From: Desulfofustis glycolicus DSM 9705
Lineage (GTDB): Bacteria > Desulfobacterota > Desulfobulbia > Desulfobulbales > Desulfocapsaceae
Direction of reading: 5' to 3'
DNA length: 64,000 nucleotides
Assembly (NCBI RefSeq): GCF_900130015.1
Contig: NZ_FQXS01000017.1
Span: 1-64,000 of the forward strand
The position numbers were made by a program, and so were the translations under genes. Position 1 is the stretch's first letter; each line of letters starts with the position of its first letter. Below are positions 54,582 to 63,647 of the stretch, piece after piece. The notes beneath the pieces were generated by a model that did no database searches, was not told the DNA's origin, and was given only the letters and a program-made list of their open reading frames with translations.

Positions 54582-55685
54582 CTACCTGACACTCCACGGC
54601 TTGGGCAGAAAGAGATACTCGTAGATACCGAGCGCGTAGCGATCGGTCATGCCGGCGATGTAGTCGCAGACCCGGCGATGCGCGGTCTTCTCGCTTGGCC
54701 AGTCACGACTCTGCTCGTCGACCAGCCATTCGTCACCGACCCGCGTGACCAACCCGTTCTCCATGAAATAGCCGTAGAGTTCGCGGATAATTCGCTGGGC
54801 CTTGACGAATTCCTGGTGTACCCAGTAGTGACGGTAGACGTTATCGTAGAGAAAGGAGCGCAGCGCGGTAATTGCCCCGAGCATCGCCTCGCTGATATGC
54901 AGATCCCCGTCGTCGGCGGTCAGCGTCTCGACGATGATATCACGGACCATACTGCCGATGCGCCGGGAATGCTTTTCGCCGACCACCCGGGTAATCGCTG
55001 CCGGCACACTGTTGTCGCCGAGGATGCCGGCGCGCTGGGCATCGTCGAGGTCATGGTTGACGTAGGCGATGATATCGGCCACCCGCACCACCTGGCCTTC
55101 CAACGTTACCGCTCGCTCGGTCCGGCGGGCGGGGATCAGCTCCTTGTTGCTGCCCTTGGAGTGGCGGATGATGCCGTTGCGCACTTCGAAGGTCAGATTC
55201 AGACCGCGGCCCTTGTTTTCCAGGAAGTCGACCACCCGCAGGCTGTGCACGTAATGACGGAAGCCGCCCGGGTGCAGTTCGTTGAGCGTCGCTTCACCGG
55301 CATGGCCGAACGGCGTGTGCCCGAGATCGTGGCCGAGGGCGATCGCCTCGGTGAGCGGCTCGTTGAGGCAGAGCGCAGCGGCGATGGTGCGGGCGATCTG
55401 CGAGACCTCAAGCACATGGGTCAGCCGGGTCCGGTAGTGATCACCCATCGGTGCGAGAAAGACCTGGGTCTTGTGCTTGAGTCGGCGAAAGGTCTTGGAA
55501 TGGATGATTCGGTCCCGGTCGCGCTGGTACGGCAAACGGATATCGCAGAGTTCTTCCGCCTCGGCGATCAGCCGGCCGCGCGAATCGGCATTACGGGCCG
55601 CGTACGGGGAAAGGACCAGATCCTCGCGCTCCCCGAGCTGCTTCTTTATCGATCTGCCGATTACCGGGGTAAAGCTCATCGCCAT
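54582..55685 (-). CDS. dgt: dGTP triphosphohydrolase-like HD-domain protein
   Basis: The 367-residue protein belongs to the dGTPase family. The HD-domain metal residues are in RTRLTHVLEVSQIARTI and AIALGHDLGHTPFGHAGE, and the entry region is RDRDRIIHSKTFRRLKHKTQVFL. It removes triphosphate from dGTP or other dNTPs to balance the pools; some relatives act against phages. The start may be 55685 or the ATG at 55679; both lack a strong ribosome binding site. It lies about 170 bp upstream of valS on the same strand. Confidence 0.9.
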   Translation of the reverse strand: MAMSFTPVIGRSIKKQLGEREDLVLSPYAARNADSRGRLIAEAEELCDIRLPYQRDRDRIIHSKTFRRLKHKTQVFLAPMGDHYRTRLTHVLEVSQIARTIAAALCLNEPLTEAIALGHDLGHTPFGHAGEATLNELHPGGFRHYVHSLRVVDFLENKGRGLNLTFEVRNGIIRHSKGSNKELIPARRTERAVTLEGQVVRVADIIAYVNHDLDDAQRAGILGDNSVPAAITRVVGEKHSRRIGSMVRDIIVETLTADDGDLHISEAMLGAITALRSFLYDNVYRHYWVHQEFVKAQRIIRELYGYFMENGLVTRVGDEWLVDEQSRDWPSEKTAHRRVCDYIAGMTDRYALGIYEYLFLPKPWSVR

Positions 55686-55957
55686 CCGTCGTATTAGTGA
55701 GGGAAATCTCCGTAGTTACCTCTGTCCCTTTACCATACCTGCCTATTTGTGCAAGGCAGAAGCGTATCGCTCGCTAGCTCCGGCAGCGCTGCTGGTCTCC
55801 GGCGCAGCGCGACGGGCCATCTACACCCGCCTGATAAACCGGTCATTTATCCTTGCTGTCCGGCAGGTTGTCGTTTACAGTCTGACCAGATCTGTCGCGA
55901 AGCCAACCCCCGCCAACTCTCTCATAACAACCGGCCCCCGTTGCCCACGATGGTGTC

Positions 55958-57688
55958 ATGACAGCGAAGGACGTGTCCATTCTGGCGGCAAAGATCCTGG
56001 AGCCAACCTTTCACTTCACCCGAAAGCGGCTCGGAAAAGACGATGGCGCCAACGAATCGGTGGTTGTTGCCGAACTGGTCCGTCCCGGCCAGGTGCTCGT
56101 CGACTTTCCCGACTTCGAGCGATTTGCCGCCAAGGGCTACGAAAAACAGCCGCTCAAGGTCGGCCCGCACTCTGAACTTTCCGCAGATGGGCTGCGCCTG
56201 CACGCCGCCGCTTTCGGCTACCCGAAAGTTGAAGAACTGGCGGACAACAGCGGTCGCCCGGTCCTTGCCATATCACTTATCCCGCTGGTCAGAGTCTCGT
56301 TCGACAAGCTCCGCGCGATCCTGATCATTCAGCCGACCATCCCCGGTCTGCCCGGTTTGCAGAACCAGGATCTGGCGCAGCTGCTGGCCGAAGCCGGGAT
56401 CCTTAGCGGACTCGACAATACGGCCCTAGCCGAAGCGCGCCGGATCATCGGTGCCGGGGCGCCGGAAATCAGTGAAATCGTTATTGCCGAAGGCCGGCCG
56501 CCCGGCCCCGGCACCGACGCTTCGCTGTCGTTCCGCATCGATATCGGACCGATCGCCGGACAGTTGCGCGACGACGGCAGCATCGACTTCCGGGAGCGCA
56601 GAATCATGGTCGGCGTGCAGCGTGATCAGCTGATCGCCGTCAAAGAGCCGGCCGTGCCGGGCAGCCCCGGCAGCAACGTCCTCGGCGAGGAGATCGAACC
56701 GAAAAACGGCCGGGACATCACCGTCTTCGTCCAGGGAGACGCCGTCTATTCCTCGGCAACCAACGAGGTCAGGGCCGTCAAGGATGGTGTGTTATCGGTT
56801 ATCAACAACAATACTATCAAAGTGCTCGCTCACCAGGTGGTGCCCGGCGATGTCGATTTTGCCACCGGCAACATCGAATCCAACGGTGCCCTGACCATCA
56901 ACGGATCGATCCATCCCGGTTTCAAGGTGTTCTGCGTCGGCGATCTGAAAATCGGCGGCAGCGTCATGTCCGCCTCGGTCACGACAGAGGCCAACGCAGT
57001 GATCAAGGGAGGCATCACCGGCAAAAAGAGCCGCATCACCAGCGGCGGCGATCTCGATATCAAGTTCATCGAGCAGGGCGTCATCGATGCCGGCGGCCTG
57101 GTCGTCGTCCGCAGCCAGGCCTACTTCAGCCACATTCGCTCGCGCTCCGATATCCGCTGCCACCCGCTCAGCAAGATCATGGGCGGCTCGTTGATCGGTG
57201 CCGGCTACCTCAGTGTCGGCACCGTCGGTACATCGAAAAGCGAACCGTCGCTCCTCGGCGCCGGCATTGACCCCGAACGCCTCGATCTCTACGAGGCCAC
57301 CCAGCAGGAACTGCGGACCAGGCAGGACGAACTCATCCAGTGGCTGCAGATGCACGGCAGCGCCAAATCGAAAAAGGTCCGCTCCATGGAAGCGGCCATC
57401 GACGAGACTAAACTGCGCCTTCTGACGCTCAACCTGATCCCCGGAACCGATCTGTACTCCCGCGGCACCAAGGGCGCCAACCGCGACGAGGTCGAGGAGA
57501 TCAGCCCACTCTATCACCAGGGGATCGACATCGATGCTATCCGGATCATGGTCCTCGGCACGATTCACGCCGGCTGCACGCTGTTGCTCGGCAACCGCTC
57601 ACTGGTACTACCGCAACCGGTCGCCCGCCGGCAGTTCAAGCTCTCCGCCGACATGAAGCGGATCATCTCCCTACCGCTGCGCGGTTGA
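55958..57688 (+). CDS. FapA/DUF342-family polymerising protein
   Basis: The 576-residue protein matches the FapA (DUF342) family. The middle (residues about 190-420) is a repeated beta-helix: INGSIHPGFKVFCVGDLKIGGSV, IKGGITGKKSRITSGGDLDIKFIEQGVIDAGGLVVVRSQAYFSHIRS. The C-terminal part has a coiled coil (ERLDLYEATQQELRTRQDELIQWLQMHG). The family polymerises at membranes or the chromosome, and FapA has a named role in flagellar assembly in Vibrio, but no flagellar gene is in this window. The ATG at 55958 has only a weak ribosome binding site. Divergent from the dGTPase gene. Confidence 0.8.
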   Translation: MTAKDVSILAAKILEPTFHFTRKRLGKDDGANESVVVAELVRPGQVLVDFPDFERFAAKGYEKQPLKVGPHSELSADGLRLHAAAFGYPKVEELADNSGRPVLAISLIPLVRVSFDKLRAILIIQPTIPGLPGLQNQDLAQLLAEAGILSGLDNTALAEARRIIGAGAPEISEIVIAEGRPPGPGTDASLSFRIDIGPIAGQLRDDGSIDFRERRIMVGVQRDQLIAVKEPAVPGSPGSNVLGEEIEPKNGRDITVFVQGDAVYSSATNEVRAVKDGVLSVINNNTIKVLAHQVVPGDVDFATGNIESNGALTINGSIHPGFKVFCVGDLKIGGSVMSASVTTEANAVIKGGITGKKSRITSGGDLDIKFIEQGVIDAGGLVVVRSQAYFSHIRSRSDIRCHPLSKIMGGSLIGAGYLSVGTVGTSKSEPSLLGAGIDPERLDLYEATQQELRTRQDELIQWLQMHGSAKSKKVRSMEAAIDETKLRLLTLNLIPGTDLYSRGTKGANRDEVEEISPLYHQGIDIDAIRIMVLGTIHAGCTLLLGNRSLVLPQPVARRQFKLSADMKRIISLPLRG

Positions 57689-57748
57689 GCCGGGAGCTGT
57701 CATCGTGATCGCCGCCCGCCCGTCAATACCTCCGGAGCCATTGATCCG

Positions 57749-59026
57749 ATGAGCAAACCGGCCATCTCGGCAACGCCGCTGACCAGGGAAGAGCGCAGCT
57801 GGGTGCTCTATGACGTGGCGAACTCCGCCTTCGTGCTGGTCATGATCACCGCGATCATGCCGATCTACTTCAAAGATATTGCCGCCCGGGGCATGCCCGC
57901 CGCAGAGTCCACCGCCTACTGGGGATTTGCCAACGCCGCCGCCTCGCTGATCCTGGCCCTGCTCGCCCCGGTCCTCGGCGCCCTGGCTGACAGCCGCGGC
58001 CGAAAAAAGGCCTTCTTCTCCTCATTTCTCGGGGCCGGTCTGCTGTTGACAGTCGCCCTGGCCTTTGTCGGCTCCGGCCACTGGCTGCTCTGCCTGACGC
58101 TCTTTGTCCTGGCCCGCGTCGGCTGGGCGGGGGCCAACATTTTCTACGATTCCTTCCTCGTCGACGTCACCACGTTGCACCGCATGGATGCCGTCTCTTC
58201 CCGCGGCTATGCCTACGGTTACATCGGCAGCGTCATCCCGTTTCTGATCGTCATCGGTCTGATCCTATCGGCCGGCGCTGCCGGCGACACGCTGCCGGCG
58301 CCGCAGGCCCGGGTCGGCTTTATCGTCGTCGCCCTGTGGTGGCTGATCTTCTCCTTGCCGGCCCTGCGCGACCTTCGTCAGCGCCACTACGAGCCTATCG
58401 CCGACCCGGTGGTCAGCTCCAGTTTCCGCCGGCTGCTGACCACCCTGCGTGACATCCGCAAACACCGGCAGGCCTTTGTCTTTCTGATCGCCTATTTTTT
58501 CTTTATCGACGGGGTCGGTACCATTATCAGCATGTCAACCGCCTACGGCCGCGATCTCGGCTTCGGCGTGACCCTGCTGATCGCGGTGCTGCTCGTCATT
58601 CAGGTGGTCGCCTTTCCCTTCGCGTTGCTCTTCGGCAGACTGGCCGCACGCTTCGGCACGAAAAACACGCTGCTGGCCGGTATCACCGTCTATTGCCTGA
58701 TCACCCTGCTCGCCTTTCTGCTGCCTTTTATTGCCGACCCCGCCGGCAAGATCGCCCTGTTCTGGTTGATCGCCCTGCTGGTCGCATCGTCGATGGGCGG
58801 TATTCAGGCATTGAGCCGAAGCTATTTCGGCAGGCTCATACCACCGGCAAAGAGCGCCGAATTTTTCGGTTTCTACAACATCTTCGGTAAGTTTGCGGCC
58901 ATTTCCGGACCGCTGCTGATGGGTCTGATCACTCGGGTGACCGGCGACAGCCGGTGGGGCGTGCTGAGCATCCTGCTGCTGTTTGCTGTCGGCGGCTGGA
59001 TCCTGAGCAGAATCAAGGAAGATTGA
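57749..59026 (+). CDS. MFS transporter, UMF1/Atg22-like
   Basis: The 425-residue protein has twelve predicted transmembrane segments. The opening RSWVLYDVANSAFVLVMITAIMPIYFK is the signature of the UMF1 group related to yeast Atg22, and FLIAYFFFIDGVGTIISMSTAYG in the middle is also typical. Atg22 releases amino acids from vacuoles; the bacterial substrate is unknown. GGAG lies ten bases before the ATG. It lies 60 bp after the FapA-like gene on the same strand. Confidence 0.88.
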   Translation: MSKPAISATPLTREERSWVLYDVANSAFVLVMITAIMPIYFKDIAARGMPAAESTAYWGFANAAASLILALLAPVLGALADSRGRKKAFFSSFLGAGLLLTVALAFVGSGHWLLCLTLFVLARVGWAGANIFYDSFLVDVTTLHRMDAVSSRGYAYGYIGSVIPFLIVIGLILSAGAAGDTLPAPQARVGFIVVALWWLIFSLPALRDLRQRHYEPIADPVVSSSFRRLLTTLRDIRKHRQAFVFLIAYFFFIDGVGTIISMSTAYGRDLGFGVTLLIAVLLVIQVVAFPFALLFGRLAARFGTKNTLLAGITVYCLITLLAFLLPFIADPAGKIALFWLIALLVASSMGGIQALSRSYFGRLIPPAKSAEFFGFYNIFGKFAAISGPLLMGLITRVTGDSRWGVLSILLLFAVGGWILSRIKED

Positions 59027-59036
59027 TGGTGGGCGA

Positions 59037-59747
59037 TTATGCAGAACTGCGAGCGTCGAGGCAGATCCGTCCGAGGAACCATGCGATCAGGAAATAACCG
59101 GCCAGCGCCAGTGCGGCAATCCGCGGATAGACCTGGCCCGGCTGTTCCGAATAAATCAACAGATAGGTGACCAGCACCGGTACCTTGTCCAGATGGGCGA
59201 CGGAAAAAACGACCAGGACCAGTCGTCTCATCAGGTCCGGTTTCTCCGGGCTCGTCCCCTTGCTCGCCCGATAGAGCAGCAGCAGGGCCACAGCCGTTCC
59301 TGCCAGAAACACACAGACACCGGTCAAAACCATCAACTCAATGGTCCCGGCCTGCAGTGTGCGGCGCATCTCGTCGGAAGGAAACCAGAACAGGACTGGC
59401 AGGAAGATACTGCAGAGGTAGATGAGCAAACCGAACCCGAACTGCTGCCAATGTTTCACCTCGAGCGGCTCCTCGGTGGCCGGCCGGCCCCGCTTCACCA
59501 GCAGCCAGACGATAACCGGCACAAGGCCGACACCAATCAGGAAAAACGGCCAGGACTCACCGGGGCCGGCGACGGAGAAGGTCACCGTCGGGTCATTGGG
59601 CGGCAGCAGGAAGAGAATGCCGAAAAAGAAGGCGGCAAGCATCCCGAAGCCGACCAGCAGGCCGCTCATCACCCGCAGCAATCCGGCGCCGTAGCACACT
59701 CCCGCCACCAGCGAGGTAAATGCCGCCAGCAATATCCTGACTACCAT
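59037..59747 (-). CDS. Multi-pass membrane protein of unknown function
   Basis: A 236-residue protein with six to seven hydrophobic segments: residues about 3-22, 28-48, 66-84, 104-124, 137-158, 170-200 and 212-230. A short charged loop (KRGRPATEEPLEVKHWQQ) separates the third and fourth. I do not recognise a family and see no catalytic motif. It faces the preceding MFS gene and stops 10 bp from it. Confidence 0.65.
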   Translation of the reverse strand: MVVRILLAAFTSLVAGVCYGAGLLRVMSGLLVGFGMLAAFFFGILFLLPPNDPTVTFSVAGPGESWPFFLIGVGLVPVIVWLLVKRGRPATEEPLEVKHWQQFGFGLLIYLCSIFLPVLFWFPSDEMRRTLQAGTIELMVLTGVCVFLAGTAVALLLLYRASKGTSPEKPDLMRRLVLVVFSVAHLDKVPVLVTYLLIYSEQPGQVYPRIAALALAGYFLIAWFLGRICLDARSSA

Positions 59748-59918
59748 CTCCGTCCCCCGAACGTTGTTCCGTCTTTCCGACGGCTGCCTCCGACGCTCAC
59801 CGCATTCCCTCCGGCAGCATAGCCGACCTGCGGCAGACTCGTTTGCATATTGACATTATTGCTCAAGCATCTAATATGTCCAGGTCATGTTAACCATTGT
59901 ATACCATTTCAACAAGAT

Positions 59919-60878
59919 ATGATTCTCAGTCTGCTGCTCGCCATCGCCGGCGCCATCGTCACCGCTATTCAGGTGGTCTTGCTCCATCTGCAGGGCTCCG
60001 GCATCTGTCTCGACGAAGGATGCCGGATCGTCGACAGCATGACCACCGTGGAACCGCTCTATTTCAACCTGGCCGGTCTGGGGTTTTTCCTGATCGTCGC
60101 CTTCGGACTGGTCCAGGCCCGGCGCGGATCGGACACCTGGCGGGGTTTCGTCAGCCTGCTGCTGCTGGCCGCCCTGGCCGCCGAGGCGGTGCTGTTATCG
60201 TTTCAGATGGATATAGCCCAGATCTACTGTTCCTATTGTCTGGCCATCCTCTCTCTGATCGCCCTGTGCAACCTCTTTCTCGGCCTGAAACAGCTGGCCA
60301 AAGGGATCATCATCTTCTCCTCGGTCATGCTGGCTTTTGCCAGTCTGGACTTCGGCGCCGCAGGCGACCGTTCGATTTCTCTCGACAACGGGACCATGGC
60401 GCGTTTTGAACCGGGAGCAGACAGTGAGCACCAGTATGTCCTGTTCTTTTCCTCCACCTGCAATCATTGCGAGACGATCATCGAAGAGATGGAGACGAGT
60501 TCGCGCTGTGCCATTGCCTTCAACCCGGTGGATACCATTACCACCTTCACCTTTCCCGGCGTGCACTTCACCAGCGGTTACCGCCCGCAGATCAACCGTG
60601 ATTTCCTGAAAAAACTCGACATCACCGAGGTACCAGTGCTGCTCAGCAGGGAAGCGGAACGGATCACCATCGTCAGAGGGGAAAACGCCATCAGGGATTT
60701 TCTGCGAAAACAGTGCGCCGCTGCTGAACCGCTGCAGCCTCCGCCGACCCGGATCGGTCAATCGACGCTGTCCGACCTACCGTTGCCTCCTCAGGACGAC
60801 GGCTGCTCCATCCTGTCCGATTGCGAGCCGCAGCAAAGCGCTCCGCTCACCCCGGATCAATCGCCGGCCGGTCAGTGA
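59919..60878 (+). CDS. VKOR-family oxidoreductase fused to a thioredoxin-like domain
   Basis: The 319-residue protein has four N-terminal transmembrane helices with cysteines CLDEGC in the first loop and YCSYC in the fourth helix, the shuttle and active-site cysteines of vitamin K epoxide reductase homologues. A periplasmic thioredoxin-like domain follows, with FFSSTCNHCETI (CxxC) near residue 182 and cis-Pro as EVPVLL. The chain should make disulfide bonds in exported proteins, passing electrons to quinone, as a DsbA-DsbB substitute. The start at 59919 is in frame but lacks a strong ribosome binding site. Its stop overlaps the next gene by GTGA. Confidence 0.85.
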   Translation: MILSLLLAIAGAIVTAIQVVLLHLQGSGICLDEGCRIVDSMTTVEPLYFNLAGLGFFLIVAFGLVQARRGSDTWRGFVSLLLLAALAAEAVLLSFQMDIAQIYCSYCLAILSLIALCNLFLGLKQLAKGIIIFSSVMLAFASLDFGAAGDRSISLDNGTMARFEPGADSEHQYVLFFSSTCNHCETIIEEMETSSRCAIAFNPVDTITTFTFPGVHFTSGYRPQINRDFLKKLDITEVPVLLSREAERITIVRGENAIRDFLRKQCAAAEPLQPPPTRIGQSTLSDLPLPPQDDGCSILSDCEPQQSAPLTPDQSPAGQ

Positions 60879-61459
60879 ACGAGGAACTGACCCGCTGCAA
60901 CTGGTGCGGCGACGACCCGCTCTACCGTGCCTACCACGATTTCGAGTGGGGCGTTCCCCGGCATGATGACCGCATCCTTTTTGAAATGCTCGTCCTGGAA
61001 GGTGCCCAGGCTGGTTTGAACTGGTTGACTATCTTGAAAAAACGGGACCATTACCGGCGGGCCTTCCACGGTTTTGCTATCGAAGCCGTCAGCCGCTTCG
61101 GCCAGGTGGAAATTGAAGCGTTGTTGCGCGACGAGGGGATCGTGCGCAACCGGCGAAAAATCGAGTCCGCAGTAAAAAATGGCCGCGCCGTACTGGCAAT
61201 ACAAGAGGAATTCGGCAGCCTGGATAGTTTTCTCTGGCAATTCGTCGATTACCGTCCGCAACAGAATCGATACCACACTATCGACGAGATCCCGAACCAG
61301 ACCGAAACTTCTCGAAAGCTGTCCCTGGCGTTGCAGAAACGGGGCTGCAGCTTCGTCGGTCCGACAATCTGCTATGCCTTCATGCAGGCCGTCGGTATGG
61401 TCAACGACCACACACTGAACTGTTTCCGTTACGAGCAGGTCCGACAACTCGCCGATTGA
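60875..61459 (+). CDS. tag: DNA-3-methyladenine glycosylase I
   Basis: The 194-residue enzyme removes 3-methyladenine from alkylated DNA. RCNWCGDDPLYRAYHDFEWGVPRHDDR is the family signature, with zinc-binding cysteines in CNWC. LVLEGAQAGLNWLTILKKRDHYRRAFHGF and GCSFVGPTICYAFMQAVGMVNDHTLNC hold the active site and the remaining zinc ligands. The GTG at 60875 overlaps the VKOR-fusion stop (GTGA), so the two are translationally coupled. Confidence 0.93.
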   Translation: MNEELTRCNWCGDDPLYRAYHDFEWGVPRHDDRILFEMLVLEGAQAGLNWLTILKKRDHYRRAFHGFAIEAVSRFGQVEIEALLRDEGIVRNRRKIESAVKNGRAVLAIQEEFGSLDSFLWQFVDYRPQQNRYHTIDEIPNQTETSRKLSLALQKRGCSFVGPTICYAFMQAVGMVNDHTLNCFRYEQVRQLAD

Positions 61460-61511
61460 AGGACCAGGCCGGAAAAAGCTGTCGCCTCTTCCGGCCTGAC
61501 TTCCATACCGG

Positions 61512-61703
61512 TTACTCGTAGGTTATACACTCGGCCGGACAGGACGCGACCGCTTCATCGACGCAATCGTCCCCAGTTTCTTGCCCTTCAATGACGTACG
61601 CCTTGCCGGCATCGTCATCAAACGCGAAGACACTCGGGCAGGTCTCGACACAAGCCTCGCAGCCAATGCATTCTTCCTGATCGATAACTACTGTTTTTGC
61701 CAT
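61512..61703 (-). CDS. 4Fe-4S ferredoxin
   Basis: The 63-residue protein binds one cubane: CIGCEACVETCP provides three ligands plus the CP of the cluster loop, and a distal CPAE gives the fourth. It resembles the single-cluster ferredoxins of sulfate reducers (VIDQEECIGCEACVE). A strong GGAGG lies about 9 bases before the ATG at 61703. It carries low-potential electrons in the cytoplasm. The cupin gene lies 84 bp upstream on the same strand. Confidence 0.92.
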   Translation of the reverse strand: MAKTVVIDQEECIGCEACVETCPSVFAFDDDAGKAYVIEGQETGDDCVDEAVASCPAECITYE

Positions 61704-61787
61704 GGTACTTCCTCCTCGAAGATGAATATGATGAGAGTCCTGCAACGGGCACCACGTCCACCGCAGGACCGTCTGTCAGCCTACCGA

Positions 61788-62108
61788 TCAGATCGGCGGG
61801 GCAATGGTCACAACAATCCGCATCCTCTCCACGGCGCGCACACCGTGCGGTTCCCGGATTTGAGATACAAGAATATCACCTTGTTTCGCCGGCAGTTCGA
61901 CGCCGTTGTCCCCCAGGAAAAAGCCGCTGCCGTCAATCACCTGGATCGACAGCTCACCATCGAGGTCGTGGGAGTGAATGGGAAAGGTCACTCCGGCGTC
62001 CAGGTTGAAATTGATAATCTTGAAATGCGGCGAGTCCTCGACCAGAAAAAACCGTTTCATGGCTCCAGGCGTAAACTCGTTCGTCTCGTCGAGTTGTATT
62101 ACTTTCAT
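61788..62108 (-). CDS. Cupin-domain protein
   Basis: The 106-residue protein is a small beta-barrel cupin: FPIHSHDLDGELSIQVIDGSGFFLGDNG matches cupin motif 1 with its metal-binding His and Glu, and REPHGVRAVERMR matches motif 2. It is probably a metal-binding protein, but its catalytic role is not known. GGAGG lies 6 bases before the ATG at 62108. A palindromic FNR/CRP-type box lies about 115 bp upstream, so it may be anaerobically or redox controlled, together with the ferredoxin gene downstream. Confidence 0.85.
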   Translation of the reverse strand: MKVIQLDETNEFTPGAMKRFFLVEDSPHFKIINFNLDAGVTFPIHSHDLDGELSIQVIDGSGFFLGDNGVELPAKQGDILVSQIREPHGVRAVERMRIVVTIAPPI

Positions 62109-62508
62109 GCACACCTCCTCTCGTGGTTCCGGCAAACCACCTGCCGTCCGCTGTCCGGGCCATTGCAAGCGCTTCGCCTCTTTGATTGTGTTGAGGATAC
62201 CATGAACAGGTTCGGGAATCCTTGACTTTGGTCAAAATTGACGAGACCGGCAACACACCAGCAAAATAATAACCATTTCCATGAAGTTTGCCGCTGCAAA
62301 ATGTGCATGCGCACAAAAAACGCCTCTCCGCGTCGCCAGGATTGACCGTTTACCGGCCGCAATGGCGCCTTCCGCCTGACGGTAACGCTTGCCCGCGGTT
62401 CATGCAGGGGCGAGGCACGCTGCCCCGGAGCGCAGCGCCTCGTCTTGAGAAAAACGGTCGGCAGGTGGTACCCTCATCGGCTCCCTGCCCGCACCGGTTC
62501 ATCCTGCT
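62109..62508. other. Intergenic region between cupin and msrAB
   Basis: This 400-bp region holds a symmetrical FNR/CRP-type box at 62222-62235. I see no gene that I can support; short frames on both strands lack ribosome binding sites. Confidence 0.5.
62222..62235. promoter_or_regulatory. FNR/CRP-family palindromic operator
   Basis: TTGACTTTGGTCAA is a perfect palindrome of the form TTGAC-N4-GTCAA, close to the FNR and DNR/NNR-type boxes (TTGAT-N4-ATCAA and relatives). It lies about 115 bp upstream of the cupin gene on the minus strand, suggesting an activator of the cupin-ferredoxin operon. Confidence 0.45.
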
Positions 62509-63585
62509 TCACTGCTGAAAGCGCTCGGCAAACGGTGCATAGCCCTCATCTTCGAGACGTGCCGCCGGAATAAACCGCAGCGCCGCCGAATTGATGCAAT
62601 AGCGCAGCCCGGTCGGCGGCGGACCGTCGTCAAAAACGTGGCCAAGATGCGAATCGCCATTTTTGCTGCGCACCTCGGTGCGCACGGTAAACAACTGGCG
62701 ATCTTTCTTTTCAAGGATATTTTCGGCAACCAGCGGTCGGGTAAAACTGGGCCAACCGGTGCCCGAATCATACTTGTCCTGGGAACTGAACAGTGGTTCG
62801 CCGGAAACGATATCGACATAGATCCCGGCCTGTTTGTTGTCCCAATAGTCATTCTTGAAAGGCGGCTCGGTCCCGTCCTGCTGGGTGACCCGATACTGTA
62901 GCGGGGACAGCCGCTCTTTCAGCGCCTTGTCTTTCATGTCCTGCTTCCCTTTCTGTTCTCCCCAGACCCGATCGAGAAAATCATCACGGCCGGAACGCGA
63001 CCGGTAAAATTTGTAACGAAGGGGGTTTTCCTTGTAATAGTCCTGGTGATACTGTTCGGCGGCGTAAAACGGTTTCGCCGGCATGATCGGGGTCACGATC
63101 GGCTTGTCGAAAATGCCCCTTGAACCAAGCGCCCGCCGGGACTCTTCGGCCAGCCGGCGCTGCCGCTCGTCATGGTAAAAAATCGCCGTGGTATAGCCAT
63201 GTCCCCGGTCAACGAACTGCCCACCGGCATCCGTTGGGTCTACCTGCCGCCAATAAACATCAAGCAATTCTTCATAGCCGATCTTTTGCGGATCGTAGCT
63301 GACCTCGACAACCTCAAGATGACCGCCCCGCGCGTAATTCTCGTAGGTGGGGTTTTCAGTGTGGCCACCGCTGTAACCGGACGTCACCGAGACCACCCCG
63401 TCGAGTCGTTCGAAGGGGCCCTCCATGCACCAGAAACAGCCGCCGGCAAAGGTCGCCGTGGCCAGATCCCGGTTTTGCCCGACGGCTGGCTGCTGGCCGG
63501 GTTGCTGGACTGCCATCGTGTTCACTGCCACGATGCCGACGACGCTGAGCACGACACAAAAGATAAATAAACCAAAAAGTTTCAT
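62509..63585 (-). CDS. msrAB: Fused peptide methionine sulfoxide reductase MsrA-MsrB, exported
   Basis: The 358-residue protein has an N-terminal membrane or signal segment ([18 protein letters not shown]), then MsrA with [11 protein letters not shown] (catalytic Cys), and [10 protein letters not shown], then MsrB with [12 protein letters not shown] (catalytic Cys). MsrB lacks the CxxC zinc pairs found in some versions. MsrA reduces the S form and MsrB the R form of methionine sulfoxide in proteins. The signal suggests a periplasmic site. A methionine-rich protein gene lies 62 bp upstream on the same strand. Confidence 0.93.
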   Translation of the reverse strand: MKLFGLFIFCVVLSVVGIVAVNTMAVQQPGQQPAVGQNRDLATATFAGGCFWCMEGPFERLDGVVSVTSGYSGGHTENPTYENYARGGHLEVVEVSYDPQKIGYEELLDVYWRQVDPTDAGGQFVDRGHGYTTAIFYHDERQRRLAEESRRALGSRGIFDKPIVTPIMPAKPFYAAEQYHQDYYKENPLRYKFYRSRSGRDDFLDRVWGEQKGKQDMKDKALKERLSPLQYRVTQQDGTEPPFKNDYWDNKQAGIYVDIVSGEPLFSSQDKYDSGTGWPSFTRPLVAENILEKKDRQLFTVRTEVRSKNGDSHLGHVFDDGPPPTGLRYCINSAALRFIPAARLEDEGYAPFAERFQQ

Positions 63586-63604
63586 TGCTGACCTCCTCTT
63601 GTTT

Positions 63605-63638
63605 ACCGGGGCCCCGATGTCGCCACCGGGGCCCCGGT
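63605..63638 (-). terminator. GC-rich stem-loop between the Met-rich gene and msrAB
   Basis: An 11-bp perfect stem (CCGGGGCCCC at 63606-63615 with GGGGCCCCGG at 63628-63637, plus an A-T pair) with a 12-base loop. On the minus strand the next bases are not a U-run, so it may be an attenuator or message-stability element giving the upstream gene more product than msrAB. Confidence 0.45.
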
Positions 63639-63647
63639 TTACCGATG

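Noticed and set aside
54582-55685. dGTPase as a phage-defence gene
   Set aside because: It lies with valS and nadC in a housekeeping setting, and the ordinary family length is kept.
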